Assembly (NCBI GenBank): GCA_027490145.1
Contig: JAIXYQ010000010.1
Span: 248,001-312,000, forward strand
Direction: 5' to 3'
DNA: 64,000 bases
Source of the DNA: Planctomycetaceae bacterium
GTDB taxonomy: Bacteria > Planctomycetota > Phycisphaerae > Phycisphaerales > SM1A02
Positions 57,699-64,000 of this stretch are shown in pieces. Within the stretch, counting starts at the first letter, position 1. The number at the start of each line of letters is the position of its first letter. The translations under genes were made by a program, and so were the position numbers. The notes below the pieces were generated by a model that worked only from the letters and a program-made list of their open reading frames with translations, was not told where the DNA came from and made no database searches.

Positions 57699-58256
57699 TC
57701 AGCTGCGCAGTGGTGCCAGGCCAACCGCCTTGCGGCCATCGTTCACGACGCCGAAGGCGAACTTGTGGTGGCGCACGAGCCTGCTGAGCTGGCTCATGGT
57801 GATGCCCAGCACGCCCGCCGCGCCCGCGAGGTCGTAGCGGCGCGCCACGATCACGTCGAGCGCCTCGGCCAGGAGCGCCGGGTAGTCCTCGTGCTCGGGG
57901 TTCACGCTCATCTTCTCGCCCTGCCTGCGGCGGCACCAGAGTTCGCTGCACTGGTGGCGATCACGGCTCGTGGGCGTGCGGCACTTGGCGGCGAGCTTGA
58001 GCCGCAGCCGGAAGAGGGCCATCGACTTGTTCTGCCCCTGGCTGCGTCGTTCGGTCCCTTGGGCATCGATGCCCGTGGCGACGTGCTGGATCCAGCACGC
58101 GGTATCGACGCGGTTGCGATGCTGGCCCCCGGGGCCACCAACGCGCCCGAACTCGATCGTGCACTGCTTCAAGAGCTCAGCCTCGTCGAGCGTGGCTGGG
58201 TGGGGCGCCTGCACCATGGTCAGGCGAGGGTCGATGTAGGGAATGCGGTAGGTCAT
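57699..58256 (-). CDS. Release-factor-like GGQ protein with extra C-terminal domain
   Basis: 185 residues. Residues about 25-95 are an RF-1 type peptidyl-tRNA hydrolase domain: GRVGGPGGQHRNRVDTACW with GGQ at 43-45, and GTERRSQGQNKSMALFRL. There is no codon-recognition domain, as in YaeJ/ArfB and ICT1 ribosome-rescue factors. The rest (about 95-185) is a basic region (TSRDRHQCSELWCRRRQG) and a helical part (PALLAEALDVIVARRYDLAG) with a helix-turn-helix look (AAGVLGITMSQLSRLVRHH). It could rescue stalled ribosomes. The ATG overlaps the tsaD stop. Confidence 0.8.
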   Translation of the reverse strand: MTYRIPYIDPRLTMVQAPHPATLDEAELLKQCTIEFGRVGGPGGQHRNRVDTACWIQHVATGIDAQGTERRSQGQNKSMALFRLRLKLAAKCRTPTSRDRHQCSELWCRRRQGEKMSVNPEHEDYPALLAEALDVIVARRYDLAGAAGVLGITMSQLSRLVRHHKFAFGVVNDGRKAVGLAPLRS

Positions 58257-59431
58257 GGTGTCGGTCGGGGCGTGGCGGGGGCTGGGTTGGTCGGTGCGGA
58301 AGGACCGTTGCGCTGCGGGCCGCGCACGCCGCGCGCGATCCGGCTCATGGGTTCCGCGGTGAACCCGAGGTCGCTCACCGATGCCGGCATCAAGGCGGCG
58401 AGTCCGGCGACCATCGCGGCATTGTCGATGCAGTGCGCCATGGCCGGCACACGGCACTCCATGCCGTGGCGCTGCGCCCACGCGGTCAGGGCGTGCCGCA
58501 GCGGTGTGTTCGCACTCACGCCACCGCCCACCAGGAGCGTGCGGGGTGGGGGGGCGTCCATGCCGAGCGCGGCATCGAGTCCCTCGACGATGCTGTCGAT
58601 CGCGGCGCGTTGGAAACTGGCGGCCAGGTCGCTGACACGCTCGGGCGTGAGCGGTGGCACGACGGCGGCGTTCGCGACCGGCGAGGCGCCATCGCTGCCT
58701 GCATCGCGGCCCCTTCCCGGCCGTGCCGATCGTCGTGCCGCGCCAGGCACCCCGCGCGCGGAGTAAAGCAGGGCAGTCTTCAGGCCGCTGAAGGAAAACT
58801 GAATGCCGTCGCGGCGCAGGAAGGCGCTCGGCAGGCGCACCGCGTTCGGATCGCCACCCACGGCTGCGCGTTCGATGCGTGGTCCGCCGGGGTAGCCGAG
58901 TCCGAGCATCGAGGCGGCCTTGTCGAAGGCTTCGCCGATCGCATCATCGATCGTCCATCCGATCAGGCCGGGTGCCGTGGGGCCCTGCATGCGGAACACG
59001 CTCGTGTGCCCGCCGCTCACGACCAGGCCGAGCGCCGGCCACGCCGGCATCGGTCGGTCGAGCAGGCACGCCGCGAGGTGCGCGACCACGTGATCGACCG
59101 GCACGACCGGCTTGCCCAGCGACCAGGCCACGCCCTTGGCGGCGCTCACGCCGACCAGCAGGCTCCCGATGAGCCCGGGGCAGTTGGCCACGCCGATGCG
59201 GTCCAGGTCGCGGAAGCCGATGCCCGCATCGTGGATCGCCTTCTCCAGCGTGGGCACGATGCACGCGAGGTGCGCGCGGCTGGCCAACTCCGGCACGACG
59301 CCGCCGTAGGGCGCATGCATGGCCTCCTGGCTCGCGACCACGCTCGACCGCACGCGCAGCGACACGCCGTCGAACTCGACCACGCTGGCCGCGGTTTCGT
59401 CGCAACTGGTCTCGAGGCCGAGCACGAGCAT
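58253..59431 (-). CDS. tsaD: tRNA threonylcarbamoyladenosine transferase TsaD
   Basis: 392 residues, slightly long. Transfers threonylcarbamoyl to A37 of ANN-decoding tRNAs. LGLETSCDETAASVVEF at the N-terminus, VVPELASRAHLACIVP, VDHVVAHLAACLL (His ligands), LVVSGGHTSVFRM and SFSGLKTALL are diagnostic. A Ser/Arg/Gly-rich insertion (GAARRSARPGRGRDAGSDGA) lies near 240-262. TACGCT is exactly 6 nt before the ATG. It is co-translated with the GGQ protein gene (ATGA). Confidence 0.94.
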   Translation of the reverse strand: MLVLGLETSCDETAASVVEFDGVSLRVRSSVVASQEAMHAPYGGVVPELASRAHLACIVPTLEKAIHDAGIGFRDLDRIGVANCPGLIGSLLVGVSAAKGVAWSLGKPVVPVDHVVAHLAACLLDRPMPAWPALGLVVSGGHTSVFRMQGPTAPGLIGWTIDDAIGEAFDKAASMLGLGYPGGPRIERAAVGGDPNAVRLPSAFLRRDGIQFSFSGLKTALLYSARGVPGAARRSARPGRGRDAGSDGASPVANAAVVPPLTPERVSDLAASFQRAAIDSIVEGLDAALGMDAPPPRTLLVGGGVSANTPLRHALTAWAQRHGMECRVPAMAHCIDNAAMVAGLAALMPASVSDLGFTAEPMSRIARGVRGPQRNGPSAPTNPAPATPRPTP

Positions 59432-59539
59432 CGTGCAAGCGTACGTGCAGGATGGCGTGGGCACGACGGGTCATGCGTGGCGGGCAGCACCAGGCGATCC
59501 CAAGACGGTCGCGGTGCATTGCCCCCTAGAATCGGAGGC

Positions 59540-61096
59540 GTGGAACAAGGCCTCCGTGACGAGATCGACATCCGGCGCGAGCGCGCGATCGTCGCCAGCG
59601 TGCTGGCGCGCGAGGACGAACATGATCCGGATCCCCTGGCCGAACTGCGTGCGCTCGCCGACACGGCCGGCGTGCGGGTGGTGGGCGAACTGACGCAGCG
59701 GCGCTCGAAGCCCGATCCCCACAGCTACCTCGGCAAGGGCAAGGTCGAGGCCCTGGCGGCGATGGTGCAGGACCTGGGCGCGAAGGTCGTGCTGCTCGAC
59801 AACGACCTGTCCCCGAGCCAGCTCCAGGCGCTCGAGGAGGCCGTGAAGTGCAAGGTGCTCGATCGCAGCGAGCTCGTGCTCGACATCTTCGCGGGCCGCG
59901 CGACCACACGCGCCGCGCAGCTGCAGGTCGAGATCGCCCAGCTCGAGTACACGGCCCCGCGCCTGCGCGCGATGTGGTCGCACCTCGGCCAGGTCACCGG
60001 TGGCGCCCCGATGGGCGTGGGGACCCGCGGTCCCGGCGAGAAGCAGATCGAAATCGACCGTCGCCTCGTGCAGCGGAGGCTGTCGCAGCTCAAGCGCGAG
60101 CTCGCCGAGGTGCAGCTGCGGCGCACGCGCGAGGTCGCGAGCCGCCGCGCCGACCACTTCACGGTGGGCATCGTCGGCTACACCAATGCCGGCAAGAGCA
60201 GCCTGTTCAATGCGCTCACCGCCGGCGGGGCCTTCGCCAACGACCAGCTCTTCGCCACGCTGCACACGCGCGTGGAGTCGTGGCAGCTCGGCGGTGGCGA
60301 GTCGTGCCTGCTCAGCGACACCGTCGGCTTCATCCGCCGCCTGCCGCACCACCTTGTCGCCAGCTTCCGCAGCACGCTCGAGGATGCGATCGCTGCGCAC
60401 GTGCTCCTGATCCTGCTCGATGCCGGCGACCCGCACGCCGAACGCCAGCTCGGTACGGTCAGGGAGGTCCTCGATGAGATCGGTGCGGGCGACCAGCCTC
60501 GGATCGTGGTGCTGAACAAGCTCGATCGCGTCCTGGCGCAGTGCGAGGAGTGGGACGCGATGTCCGAACGCGAGCGGGCTCGACTGTCTGGGCCTGACGT
60601 CGCTGCCGTCGATGATGGTCCCGGTGAAGACGAGCCAGCCCCGCGCACCGGGACGAGCTGGGCCGAGTACGCGAAGGTGCATGGTGGCATCGCCGACCCG
60701 CGTGAACGCCTCGAGCGCTTGCGCCGTGCATGCCCGGGTGCGGTCGAGGTCAGTGCGCGCACGGGCGAGGGACTCGATGCCCTCGCGGATGCCGTCCGTG
60801 CGCAGATGCTCGGGCCGGTCGTGACCGTCCGCATCCGGCTGCCGCTCTCGGCCGGCAAGGCCGTGGACATGCTGGAGAAGCGGGGGCACGCTCGCGATCG
60901 CGACTACGGCGACGATGGGACGGTCACGCTGACGGCCGACCTGGCGCGTCGCCACGTGGAGGTGCTTCTGGCGCAAGGCGTGAAGGCCGAGATCGATGGC
61001 GAACCCGCGGCCGCCGCGCTGAAGCGCCTGTGGCCTGCGGCGTCAGCCGGTCCCGCCGCCCGGGTCCCCCTCCACGAGCGGTTGTTCGGCGCATAG
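59540..61096 (+). CDS. hflX: GTPase HflX
   Basis: 518 residues, ribosome-associated GTPase that splits stalled or hibernating 70S ribosomes. N-terminal domain with DPHSYLGKGKVEALAAM, linker GGAPMGVGTRGPGEKQIEID, G1 GYTNAGKSSLFNALT near 213, G3 DTVGFIRRLPHHLVASF and NKLD. The GTG start has TAGAAT 7 nt upstream. It is divergent from tsaD, so translation-quality genes cluster here. Its 3' end overlaps a convergent gene by 54 bp. Confidence 0.92.
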   Translation: MEQGLRDEIDIRRERAIVASVLAREDEHDPDPLAELRALADTAGVRVVGELTQRRSKPDPHSYLGKGKVEALAAMVQDLGAKVVLLDNDLSPSQLQALEEAVKCKVLDRSELVLDIFAGRATTRAAQLQVEIAQLEYTAPRLRAMWSHLGQVTGGAPMGVGTRGPGEKQIEIDRRLVQRRLSQLKRELAEVQLRRTREVASRRADHFTVGIVGYTNAGKSSLFNALTAGGAFANDQLFATLHTRVESWQLGGGESCLLSDTVGFIRRLPHHLVASFRSTLEDAIAAHVLLILLDAGDPHAERQLGTVREVLDEIGAGDQPRIVVLNKLDRVLAQCEEWDAMSERERARLSGPDVAAVDDGPGEDEPAPRTGTSWAEYAKVHGGIADPRERLERLRRACPGAVEVSARTGEGLDALADAVRAQMLGPVVTVRIRLPLSAGKAVDMLEKRGHARDRDYGDDGTVTLTADLARRHVEVLLAQGVKAEIDGEPAAAALKRLWPAASAGPAARVPLHERLFGA

Positions 61097-62035
61097 ATCG
61101 CGCACGAGGGCAGCCGCCGCATCGGTCGATGCATCGCGCAGCCAGGCACGGCCGCCGCGCGGCCACGGTGCCATCCACGCGGCGAGGCGGCACGACGGCT
61201 CGCGGCCTCGCGACCAGAGTCCATCATCCGCGCGCCCGAACGCCACGCGCTCGCCACGGCGGGGGAATCGATCCCAGCGTTCGATCGGCGTGCCGAGGAG
61301 TGCCCAGTCGATCGCAAGTTCCTGCTCGGGCATGGCGGCGATCGCCACGAGGTTTCGCTCGCCGGGCATGAACTGTCCGCACGCCTTGCGGACGAGCCGC
61401 TCGATCCGGTCGCGCTGGTGGCCGGGCCGCTGCACGTCGCCGGGTGCGATCGCCACATGCCCGCCATCCCACGGCGAGAGCACGCTCATGCGGCCCAGCA
61501 CATCACCGGCCAAGGACCGCACGAGCAACTCGTCGCCGATCGATGCACGGCGCAGGAAGTCCTGCGCCGCCTCGAGGTCAGGGGCCGACGCCAGGAGCGG
61601 CGCGAGGGCTTCGACCGAGACCACCACGCCGCGCGGGACGCCCTCGACGCCGCGCAGCGCGGCCACGAGTTCCTCCTGCACGGCGCGCCGTCGCTCCACG
61701 GGTGCGGGATCGAGGGTTGGATCGGGCGCGAGTGACTTCACGTGGACCCACAGCCTCGTCGGCCCGCGCGTGGCCACGAGGTCGCAGGTGCGCCCGTCAT
61801 GCGTGGGCACATGCAGCTCCGTCGATGCCCCGGCCGCGAGTGCTGCGGCGATCGCCTGGGCCTCGGCGAGTGCGCTCCACCAGCCGGTCGTCGAGGGACC
61901 GGCCCGCAGCATGGCGTGCATCGATTCGACGTGCCGGTGCGACGCGCGCCCACGGATCGGACCGCGTGCGTCCGAGACGTTGCCGAGCCAGGATTCGACC
62001 TGTCGCAGGATGGGCTGTGGCGCTGGCGCGGTCAC
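61043..62035 (-). CDS. Hypothetical protein, possible PD-(D/E)XK nuclease-like core
   Basis: 330 residues, no family recognised. The N-terminal third has an Ala-rich helix (ALAEAQAIAAALAAGAS) then HVPTHDGRTCDLVATRG and LWVHVKSLAPD; an Asp followed some ten residues later by V-x-V-K is the spacing seen in PD-(D/E)XK nucleases, which is weak evidence only. Later parts have LRRASIGDELLVRSLAGD and DWALLGTPIERWDRFPRRG. The GTG start at 62035 is chosen because TAGGCT lies 7 nt upstream. It overlaps the end of hflX by 54 bp. Confidence 0.5.
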   Translation of the reverse strand: MTAPAPQPILRQVESWLGNVSDARGPIRGRASHRHVESMHAMLRAGPSTTGWWSALAEAQAIAAALAAGASTELHVPTHDGRTCDLVATRGPTRLWVHVKSLAPDPTLDPAPVERRRAVQEELVAALRGVEGVPRGVVVSVEALAPLLASAPDLEAAQDFLRRASIGDELLVRSLAGDVLGRMSVLSPWDGGHVAIAPGDVQRPGHQRDRIERLVRKACGQFMPGERNLVAIAAMPEQELAIDWALLGTPIERWDRFPRRGERVAFGRADDGLWSRGREPSCRLAAWMAPWPRGGRAWLRDASTDAAAALVRDLCAEQPLVEGDPGGGTG

Positions 62036-62154
62036 CGCGCGAAGCCTATCGGCGCCAGCGCAGGCGGCAGCGGGGGACAAACTTGCCCAATTCCCGCCCG
62101 TCGGGCGAAAGTCGATCCGCCATGGGCCCGATGCATGCTGCGGAGGGAAGCACG

Positions 62155-62697
62155 ATGGACCCAATGGAACTCATCCGCAGTGTGCCGCGACTGGGCGAAC
62201 TGCTCGTGGCGCAGGGCGTGATGACCGAGCGCGAGGTGGAGCGGGTGCTCTCGCGCCAGCAGCAGGATGGTCGGCCGTTCGGCGCCCTCGCGGAGGAGAT
62301 CTGCGGCGTCGATCCGTCGCTGATCGAAGCGGCGTGGATCGACCAGTACCGGCAGATCCAGGCCACGTCGCGCCGAACGCTCGCGACCGCCGAGCCCGAG
62401 GCGCTCGCCCTCGTCGATGCGCGACAGGCTTGGCAGTTCCGGCTGCTCCCGCTCTCGATCGATGACGAGGCCCTGGTCGCCGCGACCACCACGCAGCACA
62501 TGGCCCGTGCCGCCCGATTCGCCAGCGCGGTCCTGGGCCGGACCGTGATCTTCACGATCGTCGACAGCGAGGAGCTGGCCGCCGCGCTCGAGCGCCACTA
62601 CCCCATGAACGCCGCCCTGGGCATGGACGCACGGACCGTGCGTGGCGGCGTGCAGATGGACCCCCTTGGCGGTCGCCTCGAACCGAGCAGTCGGTGA
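62155..62697 (+). CDS. Stand-alone MshEN/GspE N-terminal domain protein
   Basis: 180 residues. The segment RSVPRLGELLVAQGVMTERE with EVERVLSRQQQDGRPFGALA resembles the MshEN repeat at the N-terminus of type II secretion/type IV pilus ATPases, which binds cyclic di-GMP in MshE. ATPase motifs are absent, so it is a free regulatory or adaptor domain. GGAGG 8 nt before the ATG supports this start over an upstream in-frame ATG. Confidence 0.65.
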   Translation: MDPMELIRSVPRLGELLVAQGVMTEREVERVLSRQQQDGRPFGALAEEICGVDPSLIEAAWIDQYRQIQATSRRTLATAEPEALALVDARQAWQFRLLPLSIDDEALVAATTTQHMARAARFASAVLGRTVIFTIVDSEELAAALERHYPMNAALGMDARTVRGGVQMDPLGGRLEPSSR

Positions 62698-62715
62698 GGC
62701 GACCCAACAATGACG

Positions 62716-62744
62716 CGCGGCGCCCAGTCAACCTGGGCGCCGCG
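62716..62744. terminator. Hairpin between the MshEN gene and tRNA-Phe
   Basis: Perfect 12-bp arms CGCGGCGCCCAG and CTGGGCGCCGCG with a 5-nt loop lie between convergent transcripts. Only a weak T tract follows on either strand, so it is a plausible shared terminator. Confidence 0.65.
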
Positions 62745-62751
62745 TCGTTGA

Positions 62752-62824
62752 TGCCACCTCGCGGACTTGAACCGCGGACACCCGCATTTTCAATGCGGTG
62801 CTCTACCAACTGAGCTAAGGTGGC
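62752..62824 (-). tRNA. tRNA-Phe (anticodon GAA)
   Basis: 73 nt including discriminator A. Acceptor GCCACCT/AGGTGGC; D arm GCTCAGTTGGTAGAGC; anticodon stem CCGCA/TGCGG closes the loop TTGAAAA, giving GAA; T arm with GGTTCAAGTCC. CCA is not encoded. Confidence 0.95.
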
Positions 62825-62854
62825 GGACCGAATTGGCCCCTGACCAGCGGCCGA

Positions 62855-63562
62855 TCACTGCACCGCGGCGATCAGGGGGAAGCGAAGGGTACGCGCTTCC
62901 TCGACGATGTCAAGCGAGTCGAAGGCGCGTGCGCGTGCGACGGGGCGGGTGGGCATGAGTTCCCGCGACTGCTGCACCTGGCCGAACAGCAGGTCGGCCA
63001 GCCAGCGCGAGAGTGGGCGCCGCGGGTCCCACGCCCGCAGGCCGGCACCACGCTCGGTGGCCGCCTGCAGCTCGGTCCAGAATCGCTCGATCTGCAGTCC
63101 GCCATCGCGGGAGGGTGACCAGGTGTTCAGGGCCTCGCGCAAACGCCAGGTGTGCTGCAGGCGCAGTTCGCTCCAGGCCTGCGGTGCATGCTGCACGCCA
63201 CCGATGACGAGCACCAGATCGAGCACCGACGCGCGGATCGCATCAGCCTCGACGGCATTGAATCCTGCCTCGGGCTGCAGCGCGCGCACATGCGCGACGC
63301 ACGCGTCGACGCCCACGCCCATCGATGCGGCGAATCGGCCGGCGTCACTGAAGAACGCGCGGCGCAGCTGGGTTTCCCAGCGCTTCACGCCTGTCGCACG
63401 CGACGGCTTGGCGCGCGATGCGGCGCCACGCGATCCGCCGCGAGAAGCAGCGTTCGCTGCGCCGCGTGATGCACGCGCGAACGCCTTCGAGGCGCCCCGC
63501 GATGACGATGTCCTGGCAGTGGAGGTGCGCGATGACGCGCGACGAGACGTCCTGGTCTGCAT
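62855..63562 (-). CDS. Hypothetical protein with basic low-complexity N-terminus
   Basis: 235 residues, not recognised. Residues 1-58 are Arg/Ser/Ala/Thr-rich, as in the tails of RecA and RNase III here. The rest is helical, with VKRWETQLRRAFFSDAGRFA, LQHTWRLREALNTWSP and LSRWLADLLFGQVQQSREL. It could bind nucleic acid through its tail. The ATG has GGAGA as a Shine-Dalgarno. It is separated from tRNA-Phe by 30 bp on the same strand. Confidence 0.55.
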   Translation of the reverse strand: MQTRTSRRASSRTSTARTSSSRGASKAFARASRGAANAASRGGSRGAASRAKPSRATGVKRWETQLRRAFFSDAGRFAASMGVGVDACVAHVRALQPEAGFNAVEADAIRASVLDLVLVIGGVQHAPQAWSELRLQHTWRLREALNTWSPSRDGGLQIERFWTELQAATERGAGLRAWDPRRPLSRWLADLLFGQVQQSRELMPTRPVARARAFDSLDIVEEARTLRFPLIAAVQ

Positions 63563-63655
63563 GGTCTTTCTCCGCGATCCGTGCGAGTGCAGGGCAGGGC
63601 CCTGCGGAGGCAGTCTACTTCGCGTGCGGCGCTCGTCAACCGAAACGCTTGCGTT

Positions 63656-64000
63656 TCAAGGGCGCGCATGCTCCCGGCCGAGCCAGCGCGGTTGAAGGTC
63701 GCCAAGCGCACCGAAGTCGCGTCTCCAGGAGTCGATGGTGTCGCGTCGTGCCGTCGCGATGAGTGCGCGCGCCTGATCGTCACCCAGCACGAGGACCTCA
63801 CCCAGTGGATCGATGAGCGACGATCCGCCGTCGTAGGTCAGCGTGGGATCGCGTCCAACCCGGTTGCAGCACGCGACGAAGGCTTGGTTCTCGATCGCTC
63901 GCGCGCGCGTGAGCGCAACCCAGTGGGCGTGCCGTCGCGCGGGCCAGTTGGCGCTCAGCGTGAAGAGCTCCGCTCCCGCAAGTGCGGCATGGCGCCACAC
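63656..64000 (-). CDS. Carbon-nitrogen hydrolase (nitrilase/omega-amidase type), C-terminal part
   Basis: 114 residues are visible; the gene enters from the right edge on the minus strand. GAELFTLSANWPARRHAHW followed by AIENQAFVACCNRVGRDP and SSLIDPLGEVL are the C-terminal half of the nitrilase superfamily, close to omega-amidase (YafV/Nit2). These hydrolyse alpha-ketoglutaramate-like amides. The Glu/Lys/Cys catalytic residues lie mostly outside the window. Confidence 0.75.
   Translation of the reverse strand: MWRHAALAGAELFTLSANWPARRHAHWVALTRARAIENQAFVACCNRVGRDPTLTYDGGSSLIDPLGEVLVLGDDQARALIATARRDTIDSWRRDFGALGDLQPRWLGREHARP

Noticed and set aside
59431-59464. Longer tsaD start at 59464
   Set aside because: The ATG at 59431 begins MLVLGLETSCDETA as in the family and has TACGCT 6 nt upstream.

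Overview
The window is high-GC DNA packed with short operons on both strands and very little intergenic space. It looks like a chromosomal segment of a member of the Planctomycetota, most likely class Phycisphaerae. The hints are a secreted metalloprotease ending in a GC-type dockerin pair (DINSDGRVDGGDLG), a very long B12-dependent ribonucleotide reductase, long low-complexity tails on RecA and RNase III, and a release-factor-like protein. The taxonomic call is an inference from protein style, not from a marker search. There are no rRNA genes, CRISPR arrays, prophages or recognisable transposases.

Layout. 1-3004 (minus): MmgE/PrpD fragment, a UPF0316 membrane protein, a cobalamin-binding domain fused to a MeaB GTPase, and a small membrane protein. 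3059-3791: 40-bp tandem repeats, a dispersed repeat, a 59-bp duplication and a chain of hairpins ending in a terminator. 3792-8051: deoxynucleotide supply (nrdJ, dcd). 8562-19815: UvrD/PcrA helicase, prolyl oligopeptidase, the hutI-map-serA operon, a STAS protein, a ChaN lipoprotein and a DinG helicase. 19928-24149: a secreted three-repeat cysteine protein, ahcY, a methyltransferase and a polyprenyl synthase. 24214-29320: a double thioredoxin-fold protein, panC, membrane and small proteins, a TIM-barrel isomerase and a DUF4442 protein. 29366-36125: ligA, uppP, a ketol-acid reductoisomerase homologue with an altered active site, PilZ, rnc, aroK and rpmH. 36254-42853: a complete phosphate regulon in the order phoB-phoR-pstS-pstC-pstA-pstB-phoU. 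42919-49092: anmK, UDP-xylose synthase, pgi-nifS and tal. 49176-51356: a second repeat cluster, tRNA-Leu and recA with a LexA box. 51479-64000: metalloprotease, M20 amidohydrolase, TauE/SafE, alcohol dehydrogenase, a small-protein/nucleotidyltransferase pair, tsaD with a GGQ protein, hflX, several unknowns, tRNA-Phe and a nitrilase fragment.

Two signals run through the whole window. Operon-first genes mostly lack a Shine-Dalgarno sequence and instead carry a -10-like TANNNT hexamer, usually exactly 6 nt before the start codon, which implies widespread leaderless mRNAs. Genes inside operons are usually joined by 4-nt ATGA/GTGA overlaps. The most unusual loci are the reductoisomerase homologue with Cys in place of the catalytic His, the B12-MeaB fusion lacking a mutase domain, the structured RNA downstream of nrdJ, the inverted dispersed repeat pair, and the two-gene nucleotidyltransferase module.
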